In this document: positions 37,434-45,890 of the stretch, in pieces | Layout of the letters: each line of letters starts with the position of its first letter | Position numbering within the stretch: position 1 is the first letter of the stretch | NCBI RefSeq assembly: GCF_018130465.1 | Contig: NZ_JAFCKJ010000007.1 | Span: forward strand, 62,001 to 126,000 | DNA length: 64,000 nt | Origin: Bradyrhizobium canariense | Lineage (GTDB): Bacteria; Pseudomonadota; Alphaproteobacteria; Rhizobiales; Xanthobacteraceae | Direction: 5' to 3' | The notes under the pieces: model-generated | Database searches by the model: none | What the model was told of the DNA's origin: nothing | Seen by the model: the letters and a program-made list of their open reading frames with translations, nothing else | Position numbers and translations under genes: made by a program

Positions 37434-38312
37434 ATGACGGACGTTCTGATCTCTGCCAGCGAACTTGCCGATCTCTTGAAGACCGAGCCCTGTGTCGTGA
37501 TCGACACCCGCAACCCCGACGCCTATGGCGCCGGGCACCTTCCCAACGCCGTGAGCGTGCATGAGATATTCACGTTTCTTGCGACCTCGACGCCGGAAGG
37601 CATCAGCGAGCTGAAGACGAAATTCGCGGACGCCTTTGGCGGCGCCGGCCTTTCCGGCAAGGAGACGGCCGTGATCTACGAGCAGTCGATGAACTCCGGC
37701 TTCGGTCAGTCCTGCCGCGGCTACTACCTGCTTACCATGCTCGGCTATCCAAAAGTGAAGGTGCTGCATGGCGGCTTCGATGCCTGGGCCGCCGCAGGTC
37801 TTCCGGTGACGAAGGATGTGCCGGCGCCGGCGAAGGCGTCGTTCTCGATCGTGCCTGAAGCGGGCGAGATCCTGATCGACGCCAAGACCATGCTCGGGGC
37901 CGTCGGCAAGCCGGGCGTCGCCATCCTCGACGTGCGCGACGTCGACGAATGGATCGGCGACAGCTCGTCTCCGTATGGGAAGGATTTCTGCCCGCGCAAG
38001 GGTCGCATTCCCGGTGCGGTGTGGCTGGAATGGTATCGCATGATGAAGCCGACCGCCGAGGGACCGCGCTTCAAGTCCAAGGACGAGATTCTGGCGGAAT
38101 GCGCCACTGTCGGCATCTCGCCGTCCACGCCGGTCTATCTCTACTGCTTCAAGGGGGCGCGCGCCTCGAACACGTTTCTGGCGCTCAAGAACGCCGGCGT
38201 GAAGGACGTGCGGATGTATTTCGGCTCCTGGAACGAATGGTCGCGCGATCCGTCGCTGCCGATCGAGCAGGGATTGCCGATCGCTGCCCAGGTAACAGGC
38301 AAGGCGGCATAG
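37434..38312 (+). CDS. Tandem rhodanese-type sulfurtransferase
   Basis: A 292-residue cytoplasmic protein with two rhodanese domains. The first (residues 1-130) has LKTEPCVVIDTRNPDAYGAG and GGFDAWAAAGLPV but no catalytic cysteine in the loop; the second carries the active-site CFKGARAS loop (YLYCFKGARASNTFLALKNA). Such enzymes move sulfane sulfur from thiosulfate or mercaptopyruvate to cyanide or thiol acceptors, giving thiocyanate in the first case. It ends the OsmC-ACAD-rhodanese unit; an intrinsic terminator follows. Proximity to cyanate metabolism genes is suggestive. Confidence 0.88.
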   Translation: MTDVLISASELADLLKTEPCVVIDTRNPDAYGAGHLPNAVSVHEIFTFLATSTPEGISELKTKFADAFGGAGLSGKETAVIYEQSMNSGFGQSCRGYYLLTMLGYPKVKVLHGGFDAWAAAGLPVTKDVPAPAKASFSIVPEAGEILIDAKTMLGAVGKPGVAILDVRDVDEWIGDSSSPYGKDFCPRKGRIPGAVWLEWYRMMKPTAEGPRFKSKDEILAECATVGISPSTPVYLYCFKGARASNTFLALKNAGVKDVRMYFGSWNEWSRDPSLPIEQGLPIAAQVTGKAA

Positions 38313-38328
38313 AACCTGCATGTTTTCC

Positions 38329-38371
38329 GTGGCCCGGCTGCGCAAAGAGCGGCCGGGCCACGATACAATTT
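38329..38371 (+). terminator. Intrinsic terminator after the rhodanese gene
   Basis: GTGGCCCGGC pairs with GCCGGGCCAC across a 13-base loop and is followed by GATACAATTTT. It separates the upstream unit from the transporter genes, though read-through is possible. Confidence 0.7.
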
Positions 38372-38430
38372 TGACCTGACGCGGCGGACAACGGCGTCCC
38401 TCGCGCAGTGTGACAAAGGGGCGCAGCAGC

Positions 38431-39813
38431 ATGGCCACGTTCGACGATCCGTTCGATGCCGACCGCAGTCTTCAGTCCGGTTGCGCGTGCGGCCGGCACC
38501 GTTCGGCTTCCGAGCACGAGCAGGCGGCTTTGGCGCTGCGCTGCGAGCCCGTCGAGAGCGAGGAAAAGCGCTACGAGGGCGTCGTGGCCTCCGCATTGAT
38601 GCGGGCGATGTTTCCGCAGGATTTGGCGCGGCGCGCATTCCTGAAATCGGTCGGGGCCTCGACCGCGCTGGCCGCGCTGTCGCAATTCTTCCCGCTTCAG
38701 ACCGCCACGGAGGTGTTCGCCGAGACGGGCGCGCCCGAGAAGAAGGACCTCAAGGTCGGCTTCATCCCCATCACCTGCGCCACGCCGATCATCATGGCCG
38801 CTCCCCTCGGCTTCTATGCCAAGCATGGGCTCAACGTCGAAGTGGTCAAGACGGCCGGCTGGGCCGTGATCCGCGACAAGACCATCAACAAGGAATACGA
38901 CGCCGCGCACATGCTGGCGCCGATGCCGCTCGCGATCTCGCTTGGCTTGGGGGCAAACGCCATTCCGTTTGCTGTCCCTGCGATCGAGAACATCAACGGG
39001 CAGGGCATCGTGCTCGCGACCAAGCACAAGGACAAGCGCGATCCGAAGGACTGGAAGGGCCTGAAATTCGCGATCCCCTTCGACTATTCCATGCACAATT
39101 ATCTGCTGCGCTACTATCTCGCCGAACACGGGGTCGACCCCGACACCGACGTGCAGCTGCGTTCGGTGCCGCCGCCGGAAATGGTCGCAAACCTGCGCGC
39201 CGACAACATCGACGGCTTCCTCGCACCCGACAACATCTGCCAGCGCGCGATCTATGACGGCGTCGGCTTCATGCATCTTTTGTCCAAGGAAATCTGGGAC
39301 GGCCATCCCTGCTGCAGCTTCGCCGCCAGCCGCGAGTTCATCACCACGGCGCCGAACAGCTTTGCGGCGTTGACGCGCGCGATCGTCGATGCGACCGCCT
39401 ATGCGTCGAAGGCGGAGAATCGCAAGCAGATCGCCGAGGCGATCGCGCCGGCGAACTACATCAACGCGCCGGTCACGGTGCTGGAACAGGTCTTGACCGG
39501 CACCTATGCCGACGGCCTCGGCGGCGTGAAGACGGATGAAAAGCGCGTCGATTTCGACCCGTTCCCCTGGCAGTCCTTCGCGGTGTGGATGCTGACGCAG
39601 ATGAAGCGCTGGGGCCAGATCAAGGGCGACGTCGATTACAAGGCGGTTGCCGAGCAGGTGTATCTCGCCACCGACACCAGGAAGCTGATGACCGAGATGG
39701 GCCTGACGCCGCCAGCCAGCAGCTACAAATCGTTCGCGGTGATGGGCAAGAATTTCGATCCGGCCAAGCCGGAGGACTACCTGGCGAGCTTCAAGATCAG
39801 GAAGGCGTCGTGA
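38431..39813 (+). CDS. Cyanate/nitrate-type ABC transporter substrate-binding protein (NrtA/CynA-like)
   Basis: A 460-residue periplasmic binding protein of the NitT/TauT (NMT1/CmpA-NrtA) family. The twin-arginine-like motif RRAFLKSVGAS at about residue 65 is preceded by an unusually long, cysteine-containing N-terminus (SLQSGCACGRHR). The mature domain starts KDLKVGFIPITCATPIIMAA. The ligand cannot be read, but the operon ends with cyanase, so cyanate is likely. Start at ATG 38431 (a GTG lies 21 bases earlier); weak ribosome-binding site. A palindromic repeat separates it from the permease gene. Confidence 0.85.
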   Translation: MATFDDPFDADRSLQSGCACGRHRSASEHEQAALALRCEPVESEEKRYEGVVASALMRAMFPQDLARRAFLKSVGASTALAALSQFFPLQTATEVFAETGAPEKKDLKVGFIPITCATPIIMAAPLGFYAKHGLNVEVVKTAGWAVIRDKTINKEYDAAHMLAPMPLAISLGLGANAIPFAVPAIENINGQGIVLATKHKDKRDPKDWKGLKFAIPFDYSMHNYLLRYYLAEHGVDPDTDVQLRSVPPPEMVANLRADNIDGFLAPDNICQRAIYDGVGFMHLLSKEIWDGHPCCSFAASREFITTAPNSFAALTRAIVDATAYASKAENRKQIAEAIAPANYINAPVTVLEQVLTGTYADGLGGVKTDEKRVDFDPFPWQSFAVWMLTQMKRWGQIKGDVDYKAVAEQVYLATDTRKLMTEMGLTPPASSYKSFAVMGKNFDPAKPEDYLASFKIRKAS

Positions 39814-39834
39814 GGGGCCGCGCTGCCTCTCCGC

Positions 39835-39963
39835 CGTCGTCCCGGCGAAGGCCGGGACCCATACCGCGTGATCTATCGATTGCGAAAGGTAGCAGTACCG
39901 AACAGCGAGTCTTCGTCAAACTACTCCCTGGGGTTATGGGTCCCGGCCTTCGCCGGGACGACG
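39835..39963. repeat. Palindromic repeat between the binding-protein and permease genes
   Basis: CGTCGTCCCGGCGAAGGCCG (then GGACCCATA) at the left pairs with TATGGGTCCCGGCCTTCGCC at the right. A 70-base centre separates the arms, each able to form its own hairpin. It would form a strong stem in the transporter mRNA and could raise the relative level of binding-protein mRNA. Confidence 0.85.
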
Positions 39964-39982
39964 CGTGGAGAGGTCCTGCTCG

Positions 39983-40825
39983 ATGACCACCTCCTCCCTT
40001 CGTCTCCGCGCCGGCCTCGTCTCGATCGTGCTGCTCGCCGCGTTCCTCGGCATCTGGCATCTCGCCGTGCGCTCGACGGCACCGGTGGCCACGATGAGCC
40101 CGGAATACGCCAAGCTGATGGGCTTGACCGCGACGCAGGGCAAATCCGCCATGCCCGGGCCGTTCGATGTCGGCGTAAAACTCTGGGAGCATTTGAAGCG
40201 GCCGTTCTACGACAACGGGCCGAACGACAAGGGGCTCGGCATCCAGCTCGGCTACTCGATCGCGCGCGTAGGCGCCGGCTATCTGCTCGCCGTGCTCGTC
40301 GCCATTCCGCTCGGCTTCCTGATCGGCATGTCGCCGCTGCTGAGCCAAGCGCTCGATCCCTTCATCCAGGTGCTGAAGCCGATCTCGCCACTGGCGTGGA
40401 TGCCGCTCGCGCTCTACACCATCAAGGATTCCTCGATCTCCGCGATCTTCGTCATCTTCATCTGCTCGATCTGGCCGATGCTGCTCAACACCGTGTTTGG
40501 GGTCGCGAGCGTACGCAAGGAATGGATCAACGTCGCACGAACGCTCGAGGTCGGAACGATCAGGCGCGCCTTCACCGTGATTCTGCCGGCGGCGGCGCCG
40601 ACGATCCTGACCGGCATGCGCATCTCGATCGGCATCGCCTGGCTCGTGATCGTCGCGGCCGAAATGCTCGTCGGCGGCACCGGCATCGGCTACTTCGTCT
40701 GGAACGAGTGGAACAATTTGTCGATCACCAACGTCATCATCGCGATCCTCCTGATCGGGATCGTCGGCATGCTGCTCGACCAGATCCTCGCGCGCTTCAC
40801 GCGCATGGTCACGTTTCCGGAGTAG
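39983..40825 (+). CDS. ABC transporter permease (NitT/TauT/cyanate type)
   Basis: A permease of about 280 residues with about six transmembrane helices and the family EAA-like loop (RTLEVGTIRRAFTVILPAAAPTIL). N-terminal part TTSSLRLRAGLVSIVLLAAFLGIW begins with the cytoplasmic segment and first helix. The ATG at 39983 follows a GAGAGGTCCTGCTCG region; one at 39965 lies within the repeat end. It works with the ATPase encoded five bases downstream. Substrate by context: cyanate or nitrate. Confidence 0.86.
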   Translation: MTTSSLRLRAGLVSIVLLAAFLGIWHLAVRSTAPVATMSPEYAKLMGLTATQGKSAMPGPFDVGVKLWEHLKRPFYDNGPNDKGLGIQLGYSIARVGAGYLLAVLVAIPLGFLIGMSPLLSQALDPFIQVLKPISPLAWMPLALYTIKDSSISAIFVIFICSIWPMLLNTVFGVASVRKEWINVARTLEVGTIRRAFTVILPAAAPTILTGMRISIGIAWLVIVAAEMLVGGTGIGYFVWNEWNNLSITNVIIAILLIGIVGMLLDQILARFTRMVTFPE

Positions 40826-40829
40826 GGCC

Positions 40830-41753
40830 GTGACCGAGAAATTCATCTCCATCGAAGGCATCGCAAAGCGCTATCCGGGCGCGGGCGGAGCGACGACGAC
40901 CGTGTTCGAGAATCTGTGGCTGTCGATGGCGCGCGGAGAGTTCTGCTGCGTGATCGGCCATTCCGGCTGCGGCAAGACCACGGTGCTCAACATCCTCGCC
41001 GGCCTCGATGCGCCGAGCGAGGGCGCGGTGATCGTCGACGGGCAGGCCATTTCAGGGACGAGCCTCGACCGTGCCGTGATCTTCCAGAGCCATGCGCTGC
41101 TCCCCTGGCGCACCGTGCTCGGCAACGTCGCCTACGCCGTGAGCTCGAAATGGCGGCGCTGGGATCGCGCCAAGGTGAAGGCGCATGCGCAGACGTTTAT
41201 TGATCTCGTGGGCCTGACGGGTTCGGAACACAAGCGACCTTCCGAGCTCTCCGGCGGCATGAAGCAGCGCGTCGGCATCGCGCGTGCATTGTCGATCACG
41301 CCAAAGATGATGCTGATGGACGAGCCGTTCTCGGCACTTGACGCGCTGACGCGCGGCACGCTGCAGGACGAGGTGCGGCGCATCTGTCTTGAGACCGGGC
41401 AGACCGCGTTCATGATCACCCATGACGTCGACGAGGCGATCTATCTCGCCGACAAGATCTTCCTGATGACCAACGGTCCCGGCGCGGTGCTGGCGGAAGT
41501 GGTCGAGAACCCGCTGCCGCGGGACCGCGGCCGCACCGACCTGCACCGCCACCCGCTGTATTACGCGCTGCGCAATCACATCATTGATTTCCTGGTGATG
41601 CGCAGCAAGACTTTCGCGGCCGAGACGCCCGGTCACGATCCGCGCAATGTGCCGGTGGTGCATATCGGTAAGCCCGGACTGACCGTCGCGTCCGGTGGCG
41701 ACGACCAACGACAGGCCTGGATACCCGGGAGCAGTCCCGGCTTGACTGCCTAA
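40830..41753 (+). CDS. ABC transporter ATP-binding protein (NitT/TauT/cyanate type)
   Basis: A 307-residue ATPase starting with GTG (TEKFISIEGIAKRYPGAGG). It has Walker A GHSGCGKTT, the ABC signature LSGGMKQRVGIARAL, Walker B MLMDEPFSALD and H-loop MITHDVDEA. It is close to NrtD/CynD/TauB. It starts 4 bases after the permease stop, so coupled. The C-terminus is longer than usual and ends in an unstructured tail (GGDDQRQAWIPGSSPGLTA). Powers the uptake of the substrate bound by the upstream binding protein. Confidence 0.92.
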   Translation: MTEKFISIEGIAKRYPGAGGATTTVFENLWLSMARGEFCCVIGHSGCGKTTVLNILAGLDAPSEGAVIVDGQAISGTSLDRAVIFQSHALLPWRTVLGNVAYAVSSKWRRWDRAKVKAHAQTFIDLVGLTGSEHKRPSELSGGMKQRVGIARALSITPKMMLMDEPFSALDALTRGTLQDEVRRICLETGQTAFMITHDVDEAIYLADKIFLMTNGPGAVLAEVVENPLPRDRGRTDLHRHPLYYALRNHIIDFLVMRSKTFAAETPGHDPRNVPVVHIGKPGLTVASGGDDQRQAWIPGSSPGLTA

Positions 41754-41762
41754 TTTGGAGAC

Positions 41763-41805
41763 GCATGATCTCCGGAAAATCGCTTCACACTTTTCCGGAT
41801 CATGC
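41763..41805. repeat. Palindromic repeat GCATGATC...GATCATGC
   Basis: GCATGATCTCCGGAAAATCGC pairs imperfectly with the right half ACACTTTTCCGGATCATGC. This is a common rhizobial intergenic element. It lies between the ATPase gene and cynS and ends 21 bases before the cynS start. Confidence 0.8.
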
Positions 41806-41825
41806 TTTTGAAGGGAGACCCCGAC

Positions 41826-42314
41826 ATGAAACGCGAAGACCTCACCGAGAAGCTGCTCGACATCAAGCGCGAGAAGGGCTGGAGCTGGAAATATATCTGC
41901 GAGCAAATCGGCGGCTATGCCGAGGTACTGATCGTCGGCGCGATCCTCGGGCAGATGAAACTGACGAAGCCGCAGGCGGCCAACGCCGGCGAGCTGTTCG
42001 GCCTGTCGAAGGCGGAAACCGCGATGCTCAACGAGGTGCCGATGCGCGGCACCGGCACGCCGATGCCGCCGACCGACCCGCTGATCTACCGTTTCTACGA
42101 AATGGTGATGGTCAACGGCCCGGCCTGGAAGGCGCTGATCGAGGAGGAGTTCGGCGACGGCATCATGTCGGCGATCGACTTCGACATGGCGATCGAGCGC
42201 GTCGCCAACCCGAAGGGCGACCGCGTCAAGTTCACGATGAGCGGCAAATTCCTGCCGTATAAATATTACGGCGCCAGCGGCAACGTGCCGGAATACGGCT
42301 TCAAGGAAGGCTGA
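41826..42314 (+). CDS. cynS: Cyanase (cyanate hydratase)
   Basis: A 162-residue enzyme that decomposes cyanate with bicarbonate to ammonia and two carbon dioxide molecules, releasing nitrogen. The catalytic residues R89, E92 and S115 fall in the exact spacing of E. coli R96/E99/S122 (motifs LIYRFYEMV and GIMSAID). The N-terminal helical domain (KLLDIKREKGWSWKYICEQIGG) and C-terminal PYKYYGASGNVPEYGF are intact. The start follows a GGGAG site. It ends with a 14-base overlap with the convergent PEP-mutase-family gene. Confidence 0.97.
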   Translation: MKREDLTEKLLDIKREKGWSWKYICEQIGGYAEVLIVGAILGQMKLTKPQAANAGELFGLSKAETAMLNEVPMRGTGTPMPPTDPLIYRFYEMVMVNGPAWKALIEEEFGDGIMSAIDFDMAIERVANPKGDRVKFTMSGKFLPYKYYGASGNVPEYGFKEG

Positions 42315-43128
42315 CCGCGGCGAACGCGTCGCGCAGTTCCTTGATCGGCGCCATTTCGCGAACATAGGTGAAGGAGCCGTTCTCCTTCATCTCGCGTGCG
42401 CTCGTCAGGAATGCTGCGAGCGCAAATCGCGACATCGCGCCGCCGACGCTGACGCGCTTGACTCCGGCCGCTGACAGTTGCGGCAAGGTCAGCGTCGGAT
42501 CGGCGAAGCCCATGACGAGGTTGAAGGGCTTCTTCAGCGACGACACCACGGTCGTGATCGTTGCGAGGGTGTGGACGCCCGGCGCATAGAGCACGTCGGC
42601 GCCGACGGCCTCGAATGCCTGCAATCGCTTGATGGTGTCGTCGAGGTCGTTGCGCCCGTGCAGAAGATTTTCGGCCCGGGCCGTCAGCGTGAACGGAAAG
42701 GACAGGGAGCGCGCCGCCTCCACGGCGGCTTGCACGCGCTCCACGGCCAACGCGAAATCATAGATCGGACGTTCTCGCTCGCCGGTCGAATCCTCGATGG
42801 AGCCGCCGACCGCTCCTGCCTCGGCTGCGCGCCGGATTGCGTCCGCCGCGCGCTTTGGCTCATGTGCGCCGCAGTTCTCGAGGTCCACGTTGACCGGGAG
42901 TTCTGTTGCGGCGGCAATCGCGCGGCAATTCTCGAGGATGGCGTCGAGGCTGACCGTCGAACTGCCCAACGTGTTGGCGAGACCGAGGCTTGTCGTCGCG
43001 AGCGCCTCGAAGTCCATCGCGGCGAGCAGTTTTGCCGTGCCGGCATCCCACGGGTTGGGAATGATGAAGGCGCCTGGGCGCGTGTGCAGGGCCTGAAACG
43101 CTTTCGCCTTCTCCAATTGGCTTGTCAT
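42301..43128 (-). CDS. Isocitrate lyase/PEP mutase-family protein
   Basis: A 275-residue protein of the ICL/PEPM superfamily (PrpB-like, TIM barrel). Segments IIPNPWDAGTAKLLAAMDFE, ATTSLGLANTLG, VNVDLENCGAHE, IEDSTGERE and VLYAPGVHTLATI fit oxaloacetate decarboxylase or phosphonate-type lyases. It lacks the KKCGH loop of true isocitrate lyases. Start at MTSQLEKAKAF; longer frame rejected. Its 3' end overlaps cynS by 14 bases on the opposite strand. It is divergent from, and probably controlled by, the LysR-type gene. Confidence 0.82.
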   Translation of the reverse strand: MTSQLEKAKAFQALHTRPGAFIIPNPWDAGTAKLLAAMDFEALATTSLGLANTLGSSTVSLDAILENCRAIAAATELPVNVDLENCGAHEPKRAADAIRRAAEAGAVGGSIEDSTGERERPIYDFALAVERVQAAVEAARSLSFPFTLTARAENLLHGRNDLDDTIKRLQAFEAVGADVLYAPGVHTLATITTVVSSLKKPFNLVMGFADPTLTLPQLSAAGVKRVSVGGAMSRFALAAFLTSAREMKENGSFTYVREMAPIKELRDAFAAVSLP

Positions 43129-43187
43129 GATTCGCTCCGCACATCCTGATCGACGTGCCCTCAGCCATAGGCGCCTTTCCGTCATCC

Positions 43188-43199
43188 AACAAATTTGTT
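43188..43199. promoter_or_regulatory. Perfect 12-base palindrome, candidate LysR operator
   Basis: AACAAATTTGTT lies between the divergent PEP-mutase-family and LysR genes, 42 bases before the LysR start. Its AT-rich symmetric form fits a LysR-type (T-N11-A) operator. Binding is inferred. Confidence 0.6.
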
Positions 43200-43240
43200 A
43201 TTTATCTACATATCATCAGCTTTTTGCATGAGGTGCGGCG

Positions 43241-44215
43241 ATGGACAGCGATGCGCTCAACACCTTCCTTGCGGTTCACCGTCGGGGAGGGATCTCGAAC
43301 GCCGCCAAATTCCTGCTCCGCTCGCAGCCGGCGATCTCTCGCCGCATTGCACTGTTGGAGCAGGAGCTCGGTGTGCCGCTGTTCGATCGCTCAGCGGGTC
43401 GCACGATGCTGAGCGATGCGGGACGGGTGCTGATCCCTTACGCGGAGCGCGCGGTCGCAGCCGCGCAGGACGCCGAGCAGGCGATCCGGGCGTTGACCAA
43501 ACAGAGTGCCGGTCCGGTGTCGCTCGCAGTGACCGGCACGCTTGCCGACAATCGCCTGTCGAAGATCATGGCGGCGTTCGCGAAGGAAAATCCCGGTGTC
43601 GCGCTCACGCTGCGCACCGCGACCAGCGCGGAGGTCAGCGGCCTCGTGCGCCGCGGCGAGGCGACAATCGGTCTGCGCTACAACATGGATCGTTCGCGCG
43701 ACCTCGACTGCCAGGCGATCCTGACTGAGGCGCTGCAGGTCGTCTGCGCACCCGATCATCCGCTCGCCGGCAAGCGTGTGAAGCGGCTCGCCGAGCTCGG
43801 TGGTGAGCGCTGGATCGCATTTCCCGAGGTGCCCGGACGGCGCGAGATCGCCGCCGCGCACGTCTTTGCGCTGTTTCTGACTCGCGGACTGTCCGATGTT
43901 GAATGGACGGCGGTCGATAGTCTCACCGCCCAGAAAAGGCTCGTCGAATCGGGCTTCGGCCTCGCGCTCCTGGCGGAAAGCCATGTGGCTGAGGAGTTGA
44001 GCTCTGCCGCCATCGCCACCGTTGCGGTCGGCGATCTCGTCGCCAGCCACGACATCGCCCTGGTGACGCGGCGCGGCGGGTTCTTGAGCCTGGCCGCCCA
44101 GCATTTGCTGGAGGCCATCCGGCGCGATTATGGCCCAACCGGCGCCATGACGATTCGGCGACCAAGGAAGGAACGGCCGGAGCGCAAGAGGATTGCGCGC
44201 CGGCAGGTCAGATAG
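43241..44215 (+). CDS. LysR-family transcriptional regulator
   Basis: A 324-residue LTTR: N-terminal winged helix-turn-helix (ALNTFLAVHRRGGISNAAKF and SQPAISRRIALLEQELGVPL) and a C-terminal periplasmic-binding-like effector domain (GPVSLAVTGTLADNRLSKIM). The C-terminal 30 residues are arginine-rich and atypical (RRPRKERPERKRIARRQ). It is divergent from the PEP-mutase-family gene, the usual LTTR arrangement, with a perfect palindrome between them. The inducer is unknown. Confidence 0.9.
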   Translation: MDSDALNTFLAVHRRGGISNAAKFLLRSQPAISRRIALLEQELGVPLFDRSAGRTMLSDAGRVLIPYAERAVAAAQDAEQAIRALTKQSAGPVSLAVTGTLADNRLSKIMAAFAKENPGVALTLRTATSAEVSGLVRRGEATIGLRYNMDRSRDLDCQAILTEALQVVCAPDHPLAGKRVKRLAELGGERWIAFPEVPGRREIAAAHVFALFLTRGLSDVEWTAVDSLTAQKRLVESGFGLALLAESHVAEELSSAAIATVAVGDLVASHDIALVTRRGGFLSLAAQHLLEAIRRDYGPTGAMTIRRPRKERPERKRIARRQVR

Positions 44216-44226
44216 AGAAGGGCGGT

Positions 44227-44550
44227 TTATTTCCCCGCCTTCACCTCGGCGGCGGCCACCGCGATCAGCTCGTTCATCTTGGCGCGAATCGCCTGTTCGG
44301 TGACGGCGACGTTCTTGGCGGCAAAATCGGCCATGACCTTGCGCAGGACGTCGGCGTCGCCGGCCTCCTCGAAATCGGCCGCGACCACCTCCTTGGCATA
44401 GGCGGTGGCGGCATCGCCGGTAATGCCGAGCTTTTCGGCCGCCCACAGGCCGAGCAGCCGGTTGCGGCGGGCTTCAGCCTTGAATTTCTGCTCCTCGTCG
44501 AGGGCAAACTTCTTCTCGAAGCCTTCCTCGCGCTTGTCCAACGTGCTCAT
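44227..44550 (-). CDS. ATPase inhibitor subunit zeta (DUF1476)
   Basis: A 107-residue helical protein matching the alphaproteobacterial zeta subunit of F1-ATPase, an inhibitor of ATP hydrolysis. Family signatures: LDKREEGFEKKFALDEEQKF, then RRNRLLGLWAAEKLG, then ADFEEAGDADVLRKVMADFA. It acts on the cytoplasmic F1 head. It stands alone and is convergent with the LysR gene (11 bases apart). Full family length. Confidence 0.92.
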   Translation of the reverse strand: MSTLDKREEGFEKKFALDEEQKFKAEARRNRLLGLWAAEKLGITGDAATAYAKEVVAADFEEAGDADVLRKVMADFAAKNVAVTEQAIRAKMNELIAVAAAEVKAGK

Positions 44551-44858
44551 GCCTTTTCCAATTCCCTGCTGACCGGCCCCGGCGGCCCTCGTTGCGAGAG
44601 CCCCGGTGCATGCCTAGATAGGGGGCACGAATCGGCAAAACAACGAGCCGTTAAGCCGCAGGCAAGGCGGTATAAGTTTGATGCCGGACGGCTGGATCGA
44701 TTGTGCTGGGGGAGCCAATCGGATAGGTTGCCTAAGGTTGGGTTCCCGTTCTGTTTTCACGGGTTCCGGGCCGTTCACGGCAGCTCCGCTGTGGGTCGTA
44801 GTCTCGTCAACCGGAGCACACCAGATACATGGATTTCAACAAAACACGGTACATCCCC

Positions 44859-45626
44859 ATGAGCCGTCGGCGTCGCATTTATGAAGGCAAGGCAAAGGTT
44901 CTTTACGAAGGCCCGGAGCCCGGTACCCTGATCCAGCACTTCAAGGATGACGCCACCGCGTTCAATGCGAAAAAGCATCAGGTGATCGAGGGCAAGGGTG
45001 TCCTCAACAACCGGATCTCGGAGTACCTGTTTCAGCACCTCAACGACATCGGGGTGCCGACCCATTTCATCCGCCGCCTCAACATGCGCGAGCAGTTGAT
45101 TCGCGAAGTCGAGATAGTGCCGCTGGAAGTGGTGGTGCGGAACGTTGCCGCCGGCTCGCTGTCGCAGCGCCTCGGCATCGAGGAGGGCACGCAGCTGCCC
45201 CGCTCGATCATCGAGTTCTACTACAAGAACGACCAGCTCAACGACCCCATGGTGTCGGAAGAGCACATCACCGCTTTCGGCTGGGCGACGCCGCAGGAGA
45301 TCGACGACATCATGGCGCTTGCCATCCGTGTCAACGACTTCCTCACCGGTCTCTTCCTCGGCATCGGCATCCGCCTCGTCGACTTCAAGATGGAGTGCGG
45401 CCGGCTGTTCGAGAACGAGATGATGCGGATCATCGTCGCCGACGAGATCTCGCCGGATAGCTGCCGTCTGTGGGACATCAAGTCGAACGAGAAGCTCGAC
45501 AAGGATCGTTTCCGCAGGGATCTCGGTGGGCTGCTTGAGGCCTATACCGAAGTCGCCAAGCGTCTCGGCATTCTCATGGAGAACGAGCGTCCGGCGGGCT
45601 CCGGCCCGGTGCTGGTGAAGAGCTAA
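44859..45626 (+). CDS. purC: SAICAR synthetase
   Basis: A 255-residue phosphoribosylaminoimidazole-succinocarboxamide synthase of purine biosynthesis. Motifs: [46 protein letters not shown], and SGSL-like [11 protein letters not shown]. The start at MSRRRR is family-typical; an ATG 30 bases upstream (44829) has no good ribosome-binding site either. purS follows 12 bases later. purQ and purL lie further on but separated from this pair by other genes. Confidence 0.93.
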   Translation: MSRRRRIYEGKAKVLYEGPEPGTLIQHFKDDATAFNAKKHQVIEGKGVLNNRISEYLFQHLNDIGVPTHFIRRLNMREQLIREVEIVPLEVVVRNVAAGSLSQRLGIEEGTQLPRSIIEFYYKNDQLNDPMVSEEHITAFGWATPQEIDDIMALAIRVNDFLTGLFLGIGIRLVDFKMECGRLFENEMMRIIVADEISPDSCRLWDIKSNEKLDKDRFRRDLGGLLEAYTEVAKRLGILMENERPAGSGPVLVKS

Positions 45627-45638
45627 GAGGGATCTGAC

Positions 45639-45881
45639 GTGAAGGCACGTGTCACCGTTACGTTGAAAACGGGTATCCTCGATCCGCAGGGTAAGGCGAT
45701 CGAGGGTGCGTTGAAATCGCTCGGCGTCGACGGCGTCGCCAGCGTCCGTCAGGGCAAGGTGTTCGACATCGAGCTCGCCGGCGCGGACAAGGCCAAGGCC
45801 GAGGCGGCGTTGAAGGACGCCGCCGACAAGCTGCTGGCCAACACCGTGATCGAGAACTATCGGGTCGAGCTGATCGGGTGA
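45639..45881 (+). CDS. purS: FGAM synthase subunit PurS
   Basis: An 80-residue dimeric protein that bridges PurQ and PurL in the three-part formylglycinamide ribonucleotide amidotransferase. Family sequence KARVTVTLKTGILDPQGKAI, then SLGVDGVASVRQGKVFDIEL, is clear. It is 12 bases after purC and convergent with corA (9 bases). Its usual partner purQ is on the far side of corA. Confidence 0.94.
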   Translation: MKARVTVTLKTGILDPQGKAIEGALKSLGVDGVASVRQGKVFDIELAGADKAKAEAALKDAADKLLANTVIENYRVELIG

Positions 45882-45890
45882 ACGGATGGC

